14,978 bases of DNA, from positions 1-14,978 of the forward strand of contig NZKZ01000064.1 in NCBI GenBank assembly GCA_002694065.1, written 5' to 3'. The notes beneath the pieces were generated by a model that saw only the letters and a program-made list of their open reading frames with translations, was not told the origin of the DNA and made no database searches. Shown here piece after piece: positions 6,038-13,371 of the stretch. A program made the position numbers and the translations under genes. The stretch comes from Acidiferrobacter sp. (GTDB lineage: Bacteria; Pseudomonadota; Gammaproteobacteria; Arenicellales; UBA868). The stretch's first letter is position 1; every line of letters begins with the position of its first letter.

Positions 6038-6991
6038 CTATGCAAGTCCCCAGCGTTGCTCTAATACATTTGTCACGGCCTGGTAGTCCTTGCCACCGGC
6101 GCTGGAAGGATCGTGGAGGTGTATGGGCACACCGTGGCTCGGGGCCTCGGCAAGCCTGACGTTCCTCCTGATTGCTGGACTGATCACCAATTCGGGGAAG
6201 TTCTCGAGCAGCTCCCCCGCCACCTGCTTGTTCAGAAGATTCTGCGAGTGCATGGTGAGGAGGACGCCGTCAACGCCTATTCTATCGTTCAGAAGGCTCC
6301 TGACCTCCCTTATCGTCCCAGACAGGAGTGCGAGGCCCTCTAGGGCGAAGTACTCGGTTTGCACTGGAATCAGCACCCCATCAGATGCGACCAGTGAGTT
6401 GATCGTCACCAGGCCCAGTGACGGGGGTGTGTCGATTAGCACGACGTCGTAGTGGGACAGGAGGGGTTCCAGGGCCTCCTTCATCCTCCTCTCCCTGCCC
6501 AGTTGCCTGAGCATCTCTTGCTCGAGTCCGATCAGGCTCCTGTCACCGACAATAATGTGGAGATTGTCTACTGCCGTGGCGTGCCTGGAGTCGACGGCAG
6601 TTTCGGGGAATAGAATCAGGTCCCTCGTTGTGGTCCTGACCTTGCTCTTGTCCACCCCCAGACCAGTGGCGCAATTTCCCTGTGAGTCGGAGTCAACGAC
6701 CAGAACCCTATGGCCCCTGAGTGCTAGCTGGGCTGCTATGTTGATCACGGTGGTTGTCTTCCCCACTCCGCCCTTCTGGTTCGTCACTGTGATGACCCTG
6801 GCTCGCCCCCTTGGGGTTGGCAGCGAGAAGGGGAGATCCATTGGCCTAGCCGGGCTTGGGGAGGATACCTCTTCGATTTCTTCGAATCGCTGTTCTGAAA
6901 CCTCGCCCTCTTCCTCCGAGAACTCGACGTCAATGATCAGCGGTGCCTCGCTGACATTTGGGAGATCCGAGTCCCCTCCGGTCATCGGCAT
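6038..6991 (-). CDS. parA: ParA/Soj-family ATPase with acidic N-terminal extension
   Basis: A 317-residue deviant-Walker ATPase of the ParA/Soj type, which drives segregation of chromosomes, plasmids or other cargo by ATP-dependent DNA binding. Seen: Walker A KGGVGKTT with signature lysine K73 and P-loop lysine K78; the switch region DSDSQGN (100-106); Walker B VVLIDTPPS (D187); and the Soj C-terminal signature RRNVRLAEAPSHG (275-287). About 65 residues precede the first strand (VITVTNQKGG); they are acidic, unlike standard Soj, and could bind a partner. ATG at 6991 is preferred to a TTG at 7000. No ParB gene is visible nearby. Upstream, 69 bases away, is the SAP-domain membrane protein; downstream, with no gap, the transporter. 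The cargo is unknown, but the SAP protein is the natural candidate partner. Confidence 0.93.
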   Translation of the reverse strand: MPMTGGDSDLPNVSEAPLIIDVEFSEEEGEVSEQRFEEIEEVSSPSPARPMDLPFSLPTPRGRARVITVTNQKGGVGKTTTVINIAAQLALRGHRVLVVDSDSQGNCATGLGVDKSKVRTTTRDLILFPETAVDSRHATAVDNLHIIVGDRSLIGLEQEMLRQLGRERRMKEALEPLLSHYDVVLIDTPPSLGLVTINSLVASDGVLIPVQTEYFALEGLALLSGTIREVRSLLNDRIGVDGVLLTMHSQNLLNKQVAGELLENFPELVISPAIRRNVRLAEAPSHGVPIHLHDPSSAGGKDYQAVTNVLEQRWGLA

Positions 6992-7016
6992 AGTGGCCAA
7001 CGGCTGTCGGAGCCAT

Positions 7017-7024
7017 GTTGAACG
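7017..7024 (-). promoter_or_regulatory. Possible internal TATA-like element for parA
   Basis: The minus strand reads CGTTCAAC; the TTCAA core begins at 7022, 31 bases before the ATG at 6991. It fits the TTNAW pattern of the window and, if real, lets parA be expressed apart from the SAP gene. Single-site evidence is weak. Confidence 0.25.
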
Positions 7025-7060
7025 TGACGCCTGAATTTGGTTCTCCGGAGATGGTTTTGC

Positions 7061-9172
7061 TCAGTCAGTCGGCCTGTCAATCACGTACCACATCACCATC
7101 TCTCCGGTCTCGGCATCCATCGCCATTTCGAGCGAGTTGTCCCTCCCGCCTGTCTCCCAGTCACGACTGGTCGTCATAGCGACCTTGCCATCTCCAAGAT
7201 CGCCGGGGAGGAGGTTGAGGAACTCGTTTTCCTCGGTCACAGAGAGCCTGTACCCTACCTCGGCTTCCAAGTTCCACGAGTCCCCTGACTGGATGTGCTG
7301 TGACAGATCTGGGTACCTTCCTTCTGTGAGAATCCTCTCTTCCAGCAGAGAGAGGGACTGTGTCTTGGGAATCGAGTCCCGGTTCCAAGAAACCTCGTCC
7401 CTGTCGTTCGATCCGGATGACAGGATCTCGCACCCCTCTGAAGACCTCCGAAGGACCAGCCATCCCGAGTCGTCATCGTCGTCAACCCAGGACAGGTTCC
7501 ACTCCGCCTCGCCAGTTGGCCTGGACCACTCCGCCGCCCAGATGTAACCGCCGGTGTCCAGGGCCAGGGTGGCTGGGTTGGTGGGGAACTTCTCCTTCAG
7601 GCAGGAGATGGCGTCCTCGATGTCAAACTGCCTGATCTCAGACTCGTCCCTGATTGAGTCTACCCAGTTCTCCTTGGCGGATCCGGGCCTGTCCTCGCCG
7701 TCACTTGGGCTTCCGATGTAGTCCCTGCCCCAGTCAATCACAGTGCTGCCGGATGAATACGAGGTCCTAGAGAGGGTCATTCCGATGGCCAACGTGCCGT
7801 CCGGCAGAATCTCGTCCGACAGCGTACTCACGAGGAAGTCGCAGTCCGAGGTTTGCTGGTCCTTGTCGAGAAGGATGTCTGCCCTCTGGTAGACCGGCCA
7901 GGGGCTTCCCTTCTTCACCAGAAGAGAGACCGTGGCGTGCCCATAGCATCGGCCAATGTCCTCATGGGCCATCTCAACGGGGTAAACGAGGCCATGGGTG
8001 CTGTCCGAGACCTCCTTCTTCACCTCCCAGTTCCAATCCGAGTTCCAGTTTAGGTCCGGGTCGGACGACCTTGCGCCCTCTTTGATCACTGCTTCACCGA
8101 AGAAGTCGTGCAGCTCAATTGGGGTGAGGGGGAACGAGAGGGTGGGGACCAGGGCACCTAGCCCGCCTATCCCACTAGCGTCGTATGTCACTGCTCTCAG
8201 ATTTGTTGTCACCGAGTCTATGTCGCTGAAAGACAGCTGAGAGTCGGCTCTCTTCAAATCCTCCTTCTCCAGCTCTATCCAGCTGGTGGATCCGAAGTAG
8301 AGTTCGTTGTCAGACATCACCCACCTGATGTTGCCACAATCGGTTTTCGCATCGTCCCTCCAGGTTCTGCCCTCAAAGTCCGCGTCGAGATCCATGCTGA
8401 TCTTCTTCTCGACGGCGATGAAGCCTTCCCTTCCGAGGCTATCAGTGGTGCCCACTCCGCCGGACTCAGGGCCATCCGTCACGGATACGTCCCCGACCCC
8501 TGACATCTGGACTGTGAGCTCCTCGCATGCTTCGTCCATTATCCCCCCAGTGGAGTCCCTAACCAGCCCGAGCATCTCCTCCCCGGTCACGCTAATGCTG
8601 GAGTCGATGACCTGGAACTCCATGCTATCTCCGTAGCGAAGCTGTTCCGATGTGAATCCTGAGCTTCTCTGCAGGAATACAATGGACGCTGCCCCGACAA
8701 GAATCACGACCATCGTGATTGCTGCCAGGGCCTTCCAACGGTCGCCCAGTGAAGATAACGTGGGCATCGAGATGACAAGAGAGGGCTGGTCGTCCTCCCC
8801 AAGGACAATTGGCTCTTCTGGGGCGGAGCTCTCGGATGGGGTCGCTGGCTCGACCTCGGCCTCTACGATCTCTGCCTCGACAACCTCTGCAAGCCTGGAG
8901 AGGACTTTGTCGACCTTGTCCCTGGTGTCCCCCTGGTCGTCTTCTTCCTCCTCCATCACGAGTGCGTCTTCGTCCGACCATGCCTCTTCCATGACGGGTT
9001 CGGGATCCGCTCCCTCCGCGTCGTCGACTATTCCGGCATCTTCCAGGATCCTGTCCACCAGTTCTGATTTCCTTCCCGAGACCAGAAGGCCCCTCTCCTT
9101 GCAAATCTCCCTTAGGCTAGCAACTGTGTTTGAGCTTAGAGACTCTCGGTCAATTGAATCGTCTGGGGCCAT
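7061..9172 (-). CDS. SAP-domain membrane protein with large extracytoplasmic region (function unknown)
   Basis: A 703-residue protein I cannot assign to a named family. Residues about 12-45 form a SAP-like helix-turn-helix motif (TVASLREICKERGLLVSGRK, then a helix with ELVDRIL); SAP motifs bind DNA, often AT-rich. Residues 50-145 are a low-complexity acidic linker. One transmembrane helix spans about 148-167 (ALAAITMVVILVGAASIVFL). Residues 170-703 should lie outside the membrane if the SAP end is cytoplasmic; this part is rich in D, S, W and beta-type sequence, with several cysteines and a DDDDDSGW turn, and it has no repeats I can see. ATG at 9172 is the first start. The gene precedes parA on the same strand, which suggests a link between DNA, membrane and ParA. 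The topology and DNA binding are inferred. Confidence 0.82.
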   Translation of the reverse strand: MAPDDSIDRESLSSNTVASLREICKERGLLVSGRKSELVDRILEDAGIVDDAEGADPEPVMEEAWSDEDALVMEEEEDDQGDTRDKVDKVLSRLAEVVEAEIVEAEVEPATPSESSAPEEPIVLGEDDQPSLVISMPTLSSLGDRWKALAAITMVVILVGAASIVFLQRSSGFTSEQLRYGDSMEFQVIDSSISVTGEEMLGLVRDSTGGIMDEACEELTVQMSGVGDVSVTDGPESGGVGTTDSLGREGFIAVEKKISMDLDADFEGRTWRDDAKTDCGNIRWVMSDNELYFGSTSWIELEKEDLKRADSQLSFSDIDSVTTNLRAVTYDASGIGGLGALVPTLSFPLTPIELHDFFGEAVIKEGARSSDPDLNWNSDWNWEVKKEVSDSTHGLVYPVEMAHEDIGRCYGHATVSLLVKKGSPWPVYQRADILLDKDQQTSDCDFLVSTLSDEILPDGTLAIGMTLSRTSYSSGSTVIDWGRDYIGSPSDGEDRPGSAKENWVDSIRDESEIRQFDIEDAISCLKEKFPTNPATLALDTGGYIWAAEWSRPTGEAEWNLSWVDDDDDSGWLVLRRSSEGCEILSSGSNDRDEVSWNRDSIPKTQSLSLLEERILTEGRYPDLSQHIQSGDSWNLEAEVGYRLSVTEENEFLNLLPGDLGDGKVAMTTSRDWETGGRDNSLEMAMDAETGEMVMWYVIDRPTD

Positions 9173-9198
9173 GCTGTATTGGGCAGTCCTGACCCGAT

Positions 9199-9208
9199 GC
9201 TTTCAACC
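9199..9208 (-). promoter_or_regulatory. Possible TATA-like element for the SAP-parA-EamA unit
   Basis: The minus strand reads GGTTGAAAGC; the TTGAAA core begins at 9206, 34 bases before the ATG at 9172. The core matches that of S8e, but it sits slightly further from the start, leaving room for a short leader. It lies in the gap shared with the divergent rimK-like gene. Confidence 0.3.
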
Positions 9209-9273
9209 CCTCCGGTTTAATGAGCGGTCAGGAGCCCACTCCTCGTGCTGAGAATAATCTTCGAGGCAAAGAG

Positions 9274-9281
9274 TTGAAGGG
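9274..9281 (+). promoter_or_regulatory. Possible TATA-like element for the rimK-like gene
   Basis: TTGAAGGG starts 30 bases before the ATG at 9304. Together with family alignment it favours 9304 over the upstream in-frame ATG at 9220. Confidence 0.35.
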
Positions 9282-9303
9282 GGGATCTTGGGCGGCCCAG
9301 ACC

Positions 9304-10257
9304 ATGGAGCCTAGGCTAGTCCTGCTTTCGAGGGGGCCCGAGCTTTACAGCACAAGGAGGCTCGCGACCGAGGCTCAGAGGGCGGGTTGGATGGTGGACA
9401 TCATCGACCCATTGGCGCTCACGATTATCGTCGACGAAGACGGTGGTCGCATTTTCCACCGAGGGTGGCCTGTGGAGTGCGAGGCGGTCCTACCTAGGAT
9501 CGGGTACTCGATTACCCGCAGGGGGGTCGCGATCGTCCGCCAGTTCGAGCAACTGGGCGTCATAGTACTGAACTCGAGCCATGGGATTGTGAGGAGTCGT
9601 GACAAGCTCGTCGCGTGCCAGATGATGGCCCAAGCCAGGGTGCCTGTCCCAATCACTGCTCACGTTGGTTCCTGGGAGGACACCGACAGGGCCGTCAGGA
9701 GGGTCGGCGGGACTCCTTGCGTGGTCAAGTCAACAGAGGGCACGCACGGATCCGGCGTTTTCCTTGTCAACTCGTCCAAGCAGGCACGGCAGCTGGTCTA
9801 CCAGATGCTAGAGAGGGGGATGAGGCCCCTGGTCCAGGAATACATCGAGGAGTCCCACGGCAGCGACGTCCGTGCTCTAGTGGTCGGTGGGGAGGTGGTC
9901 GCTTCGATGCGCAGGAAGGCGCACGGGAACGAGTTCAGGTCCAACTTCCACCTAGGGGGATCAGTCAGCGATGTTGAGCTAACCGAGGAGCAGGCCGAGA
10001 TTGCAATTGACGCGACAAGGACCTTGGGTCTCGAGCTCGCAGGAGTGGACATGCTGGAGTCCGAAAGAGGGCCCCTTGTGCTGGAGGTGAACTCCAGCCC
10101 GGGACTGGAAGGCATAGAGGGCGCAACGAGGGTCAATGTCGCTGGGAAGGTTGCTGAAAGGCTCAACTCGCTACTCGAGGAAGGATCGGATGCTAATGTC
10201 GACTCTGAGGCTAATCCGCTCGATGGCTCTTCCGACGAATCTAGTCGCGCTTACTGA
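9304..10257 (+). CDS. rimK: RimK-family ATP-grasp alpha-L-glutamate ligase
   Basis: A 317-residue ATP-grasp ligase, strikingly close to bacterial RimK, which adds glutamates to the C terminus of ribosomal protein S6. Seen: N-terminal domain start RLVLLSRGPELYSTRRL (4-20); HGIVRSRDKLVACQMMAQARVP (93-114, split here only by eye); nucleotide-binding VVKSTEGTHGSGVFLV with K142; VQEYIEES (177-184); SMRRKAHGNEFRSNFHLGGS (201-220); and metal-binding GVDMLES (D249) and EVNSSPGLEGIE (E261, N263). ATG at 9304 is chosen because RimK proteins begin right at this strand; an ATG at 9220 would add 28 unmatched residues. After residue 290 comes an acidic Ser/Asp tail. Archaea lack S6, and archaeal relatives include CofF and MptN (cofactor glutamylation) and LysX, so the substrate is open. 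Confidence 0.9.
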   Translation: MEPRLVLLSRGPELYSTRRLATEAQRAGWMVDIIDPLALTIIVDEDGGRIFHRGWPVECEAVLPRIGYSITRRGVAIVRQFEQLGVIVLNSSHGIVRSRDKLVACQMMAQARVPVPITAHVGSWEDTDRAVRRVGGTPCVVKSTEGTHGSGVFLVNSSKQARQLVYQMLERGMRPLVQEYIEESHGSDVRALVVGGEVVASMRRKAHGNEFRSNFHLGGSVSDVELTEEQAEIAIDATRTLGLELAGVDMLESERGPLVLEVNSSPGLEGIEGATRVNVAGKVAERLNSLLEEGSDANVDSEANPLDGSSDESSRAY

Positions 10258-10263
10258 GTCCTC

Positions 10264-10297
10264 GGCGTAATTGGGGTCGTCTGGGAAACCCAACGCC
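10264..10297 (+). other. Inverted repeat just after rimK
   Basis: GGCG (10264-10267) and TTGGG (10271-10275) pair with CCCAA (10289-10293) and CGCC (10294-10297), leaving a 3-base bulge and a 13-base loop. A shorter TGGG-AAA-CCCA hairpin is an alternative within it. It begins 7 bases after the rimK stop. No T-run follows, so it does not look like a usual terminator; a regulatory or recombination site is possible, or chance. Confidence 0.3.
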
Positions 10298-10450
10298 TGA
10301 CTTCTGGTCCAGAGAAGCATTCAAGTCACTTCACGCATCCTCTCGGGCGTCCGTTGGGACAGGGATGCACACGCCGTTCGCGGCGGGAGGCGAATACGGT
10401 TGAACGAGAGAGGGGATTTTGGGGCGACTGATGTACTGGCGCCCGGAAGG

Positions 10451-11506
10451 ATGGGGAGGAGGTTCCTACCAGAGGAGATAGGGATAGAGTCCTCACTACC
10501 CTCCAGATTGAGCAGGCTGTCCGAGCTGCCATGGCATGAGTGCTGGATACAGCAACTCCGATCCGAGAAGAAGAGCCCTCACACGATCAGGGCGTATGAC
10601 GTCGCCGCACGGTCCTTTTCGACCACCAAGCTCCCCGGGGAAGTCGGGATGAGCTGGGAGGAGGCCTCGGCCGTCACGGTCAGAAGCTTCCACCTGATTG
10701 CTGACCCGAACAACGGCAGGATGGATGCCTGGATGAACAAGCTCGGGGACTTGAAGCCCTCTACTATCAACGCGAAGATAGCCGCCCTGACTCATCTGCT
10801 CGGATGGATGGGGCACATAGTCCCTGACTGGATCCAGCGCCCATCGAGGAACCGCCCCCTACCCAAGACTCTCGGAAGGAGCGAGCTAGGGAGGCTCAAG
10901 AGAGCGGTTAGGGAGTCCGAAGACCCGTTGGCCGTGCCAGTTTCGACCCTGATGCTGGACACAGGCTTGAGGGTTTCAGAGCTCTGTGCTCTGGATATTG
11001 ACGATCTGGACAAAGACGATCTGTCCGCCCTTGTGATTGGAGGGAAGGGGGAGAAGGATCGGACCGTCCTATTCACAGAGTCTACCGTCGAGGTTCTCGA
11101 TACGTGGGGGCCGATCAGGGAGAGGAGGATCAGCAACGGCCCCGATCCCAGCCTAAGGGCTATGTTCGTCTCCAGCAGGGGCAGGAGGATCAACCCGCGC
11201 TCCATCCAGAAGATGATGGACAAGTTGGCAGATTCTGCAGACATCCCACAGAGCAGGCTCAGCCCGCACACGCTGAGGCACACCTTCGCGACCGGCCTGC
11301 TGGAGAGGGGGGCCGATCTGGTGACGATTCAGAGGCTGCTCGGCCACTCCAGCATCGCTACTACCAGGGTTTACCTGGAAATCGGGGACCAGACCCTCAG
11401 GGAGATCTACCACAGGGCCCAGCGAAGCCCCCCGGCAGATGAGACGGGCAGCGAGGAGTCGGGGCACGGAGAGGAGCCGATCGCCCCCGAGAGCATCGCA
11501 GAGTAG
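10451..11506 (+). CDS. xerA: Xer-type tyrosine recombinase
   Basis: A 351-residue tyrosine recombinase of the XerA/XerC/XerD group, which resolves chromosome dimers at a dif site. The core-binding SAM-like domain spans about 28-125 (WHECWIQQLRSEKKSPHTIR start). The catalytic domain follows with all expected residues: R174 in LDTGLRVSELCALD, K199 in GGKGEKDR, H273 and R276 in LSPHTLRHTFATGLLERGAD, H299 in LLGHSSIATT, and nucleophile Y308 in TRVYLE. The last 25 or so residues are an acidic tail beyond the usual end. ATG at 10451 gives a family-like N terminus; a TTG at 10400, with GGGAGG about 10 bases upstream, would add 17 residues and cannot be excluded. No integrase-like att repeats or phage genes flank it, and the ParA context argues for a chromosomal housekeeping role. 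Confidence 0.92.
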   Translation: MGRRFLPEEIGIESSLPSRLSRLSELPWHECWIQQLRSEKKSPHTIRAYDVAARSFSTTKLPGEVGMSWEEASAVTVRSFHLIADPNNGRMDAWMNKLGDLKPSTINAKIAALTHLLGWMGHIVPDWIQRPSRNRPLPKTLGRSELGRLKRAVRESEDPLAVPVSTLMLDTGLRVSELCALDIDDLDKDDLSALVIGGKGEKDRTVLFTESTVEVLDTWGPIRERRISNGPDPSLRAMFVSSRGRRINPRSIQKMMDKLADSADIPQSRLSPHTLRHTFATGLLERGADLVTIQRLLGHSSIATTRVYLEIGDQTLREIYHRAQRSPPADETGSEESGHGEEPIAPESIAE

Positions 11507-11524
11507 CCTGGGAAGGGCGGCTTG

Positions 11525-12616
11525 CTATTCCTCGGAGAAGTACACGTTCCACCCGTACTCGTCCAAGTGAAACCAGTTCACGTAGAACTCCGAGCCCTTG
11601 TAGCCGAATCTGGCCCTGGTTGGAACTGCGCTAGTGTACCTCTCATGCTGGACCCTCTTTATCGAATCCAGGCCCCTGTTCTCGAGGTCCTCGAAGCCCT
11701 CCCACAGCCTGCCCTTCTTGATCAGGAACTTCTCGTATCGAGGCTGATCCTTGAAGTGAGAGCTATGCCAAAGGAAGTAGGGCCAGGCATCTGGGTCGTC
11801 GAGTTGGGCGATCTTCCCGAAAGACCGGCGCCTGGAGGCCCTGCTCTCAATCAGATGGCTTACGACGGAGAATTCGGGCCCGCCCTTCCCTAGCCTGACG
11901 GAGATGTGAGCGCAGGTGTGGTAAGGGGAATGAGGGAACCCGCGACTGGGGAGTAGGAGTGGCTTGATCGCCCTGAAGTCAACTTCCTGGAACTCCTCGG
12001 AGAGCGCTGACGAGTCGGTTGAGTCCCCCCCATCCTCTCTGTAGACTATCTCAACGCTTCCGAAGTTCTTCAGCCAATTTGGGTCCGCCTTTACCTCCAG
12101 CCTGGCATTCTCCAGAGGCCAGTCCCAGAATGTCATGGCCCTCTCGGAGCGAACAGACTCGCTCACCCCGGAAAGGTCCGAGCTCACGCTCCCCCTGAAG
12201 GAAGGAGGGAGTCCCGAGTGGATTCTGGCCACTATCGGGGCCCCAGCATGCCTGACCTCTATCTCGGCCTCGAGCTGGAGCGGGGACTTTAGCCTCTCAC
12301 TGTCGAAGTTGAAAACGACCGAGTGGGTGCTGGGCTTCGAGAACAAATCCTCGCTTGTGATCCTCAATGCGTCGTACCTCTGACCCCTTCTCTTCGAAAC
12401 GACATCCACTTTGATCAGAGAGGGGCTTTCGCCCTCCTCACCGATGACCTGGGCTGTGCAGGAAAGGTCGGGATAAAGGCCGGTCAGGAATATCGGTTCG
12501 AAGAAGAAGTCGGCGACGTATGGATCGATCTCAATCGAGTTCTCTCCGACATCCACGATGCATTTGATCCTCCCCAGGTTCTGTCCCGAGTCGGGGACTA
12601 GGTTAGAATTGCTCAT
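11525..12616 (-). CDS. Hypothetical soluble protein, 363 residues
   Basis: I do not recognise a family. No signal peptide or membrane segment is visible, so it is probably cytoplasmic. The sequence is rich in aromatic residues, with tryptophan-containing patches near the C-terminal third (DAWPYFLWHSSHFKDQPRYE at about 278-297 and FYVNWFHLDEYGWNVYF near the end) and beta-type alternation in the first half (EIDPYVADFFFEPIFLTG). There are no obvious nucleotide-binding or metal-binding motifs. The reading frame is long, codon use looks like that of its neighbours, and a TTCAAG element lies at -29 from the ATG at 12616, so it is likely a real gene. It converges with the Xer gene (18 bases between stops) and diverges from the DNA glycosylase gene. 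Confidence 0.75.
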   Translation of the reverse strand: MSNSNLVPDSGQNLGRIKCIVDVGENSIEIDPYVADFFFEPIFLTGLYPDLSCTAQVIGEEGESPSLIKVDVVSKRRGQRYDALRITSEDLFSKPSTHSVVFNFDSERLKSPLQLEAEIEVRHAGAPIVARIHSGLPPSFRGSVSSDLSGVSESVRSERAMTFWDWPLENARLEVKADPNWLKNFGSVEIVYREDGGDSTDSSALSEEFQEVDFRAIKPLLLPSRGFPHSPYHTCAHISVRLGKGGPEFSVVSHLIESRASRRRSFGKIAQLDDPDAWPYFLWHSSHFKDQPRYEKFLIKKGRLWEGFEDLENRGLDSIKRVQHERYTSAVPTRARFGYKGSEFYVNWFHLDEYGWNVYFSEE

Positions 12617-12636
12617 CGGACCGGGATGGGTGATTG

Positions 12637-12648
12637 TGACTTGAACAA
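12637..12648 (-). promoter_or_regulatory. Possible TATA-like element for the 363-residue protein gene
   Basis: The minus strand reads TTGTTCAAGTCA; the TTCAAG core begins at 12645, 29 bases before the ATG at 12616. It fits the window-wide pattern. Confidence 0.35.
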
Positions 12649-12686
12649 TGGGGTACCCGAACTACTCCTGCCTGTGTGTCGCATCC

Positions 12687-12700
12687 AATTCATCATAGAG
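12687..12700 (+). promoter_or_regulatory. Promoter-like 14-mer, copy 1 (DNA glycosylase gene)
   Basis: AATTCATCATAGAG begins exactly 34 bases before the glycosylase ATG at 12721. The same 14 bases occur at 13338-13351, exactly 34 bases before the ATG of the 52-residue membrane protein. The region covers the expected TATA position, so it is either a shared core promoter or a shared operator overlapping one. Confidence 0.6.
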
Positions 12701-12720
12701 TGTAGGGAGGCTCAAGTGGC

Positions 12721-13332
12721 ATGCAGAAGGGAAGGCCCGAGTGGTGGGAGGAAGCAGTCGCCCATCTCTCGGAGGATCCGCTTCTCTGCCAGATCGTAGA
12801 GTCATATGGGGATGGCGGGCTGTCCGGACGTGGGGAGATCTTCCAGACACTGGTCCGAAGCATAGTTGGCCAGCAGATCTCAGTGAAGGCTGCAGACACC
12901 ATTCACAGTCGCTTAGAGGAGCTTTGCGGAGGAATCAGCAGGGAGTCAATCGGTTCCTGCACGCTTGACGAATTGTCGTCCTGCGGATTGTCGCAGAAGA
13001 AGAGCCTGTACATTCACGGAATCGCGACCAGCGAGACGCCGCTCCTTCCCGAGGGGTATGAGGAGATGGATGATGGCTCGATCGTCAGTCATCTCGTGAA
13101 GTTCAATGGAGTGGGGCCTTGGACTGCAGAGATGATGCTCATATTCTCGCTGATGCGCCCAGATGTTCTGAGCCTGGGCGATCTGGGGGTCGTGAAGGGC
13201 ATACAGGGACTCGTTCCAAAAGCACGGACCAAGAAGGAAATGAAGGCCGTGGCAGAAGCGTGGCGACCATTCCGGAGCGCTGCATGTTGGTTCCTCTGGA
13301 GGTCGCTTGATCCAGTTCCCGTGGAATACTAA
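12721..13332 (+). CDS. AlkA-type DNA-3-methyladenine glycosylase (HhH-GPD family)
   Basis: A 203-residue base-excision repair enzyme expected to remove alkylated purines from DNA by cutting the N-glycosidic bond. The segment LVRSIVGQQISVKAADTIHS (44-63) matches the AlkA helix pair; the helix-hairpin-helix is LVKFNGVGPWTAEMML (125-140); and the catalytic Asp is D154 in DVLSLGDLGVVKG. No C-terminal iron-sulfur cysteine cluster is present, which separates it from Nth/MutY-type members. It is short, lacking the N-terminal TBP-like domain of E. coli AlkA, as in many compact AlkA homologues. The ATG at 12721 is fixed by the promoter-like 14-mer 34 bases upstream. The small membrane protein gene follows 39 bases after the stop. 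Confidence 0.92.
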   Translation: MQKGRPEWWEEAVAHLSEDPLLCQIVESYGDGGLSGRGEIFQTLVRSIVGQQISVKAADTIHSRLEELCGGISRESIGSCTLDELSSCGLSQKKSLYIHGIATSETPLLPEGYEEMDDGSIVSHLVKFNGVGPWTAEMMLIFSLMRPDVLSLGDLGVVKGIQGLVPKARTKKEMKAVAEAWRPFRSAACWFLWRSLDPVPVEY

Positions 13333-13337
13333 CTACG

Positions 13338-13351
13338 AATTCATCATAGAG
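13338..13351 (+). promoter_or_regulatory. Promoter-like 14-mer, copy 2 (52-residue membrane protein gene)
   Basis: Second exact copy of AATTCATCATAGAG, starting 34 bases before the ATG at 13372. It begins only 6 bases after the glycosylase stop, so the small gene probably has its own leaderless transcript. Confidence 0.6.
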
Positions 13352-13371
13352 GGGTGGGGCTTTGCAAGGAC

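Noticed and set aside
8625..9251. Long Arg/Gly-rich or Ser-rich frames overlapping the SAP gene.
   Set aside because: They are shadows of the acidic linker of the SAP protein; the SAP motif and membrane helix fix the true frame.
9173..9303. The largest divergent gap, checked for a tRNA or other structured RNA.
   Set aside because: No cloverleaf, T-arm sequence or strong stem was found; only TATA-like elements.
6038..11506. ParA plus Xer considered as an integrated plasmid or provirus.
   Set aside because: There are no replication, relaxase, capsid or terminase genes, no flanking direct repeats seen, and the composition matches the neighbours.
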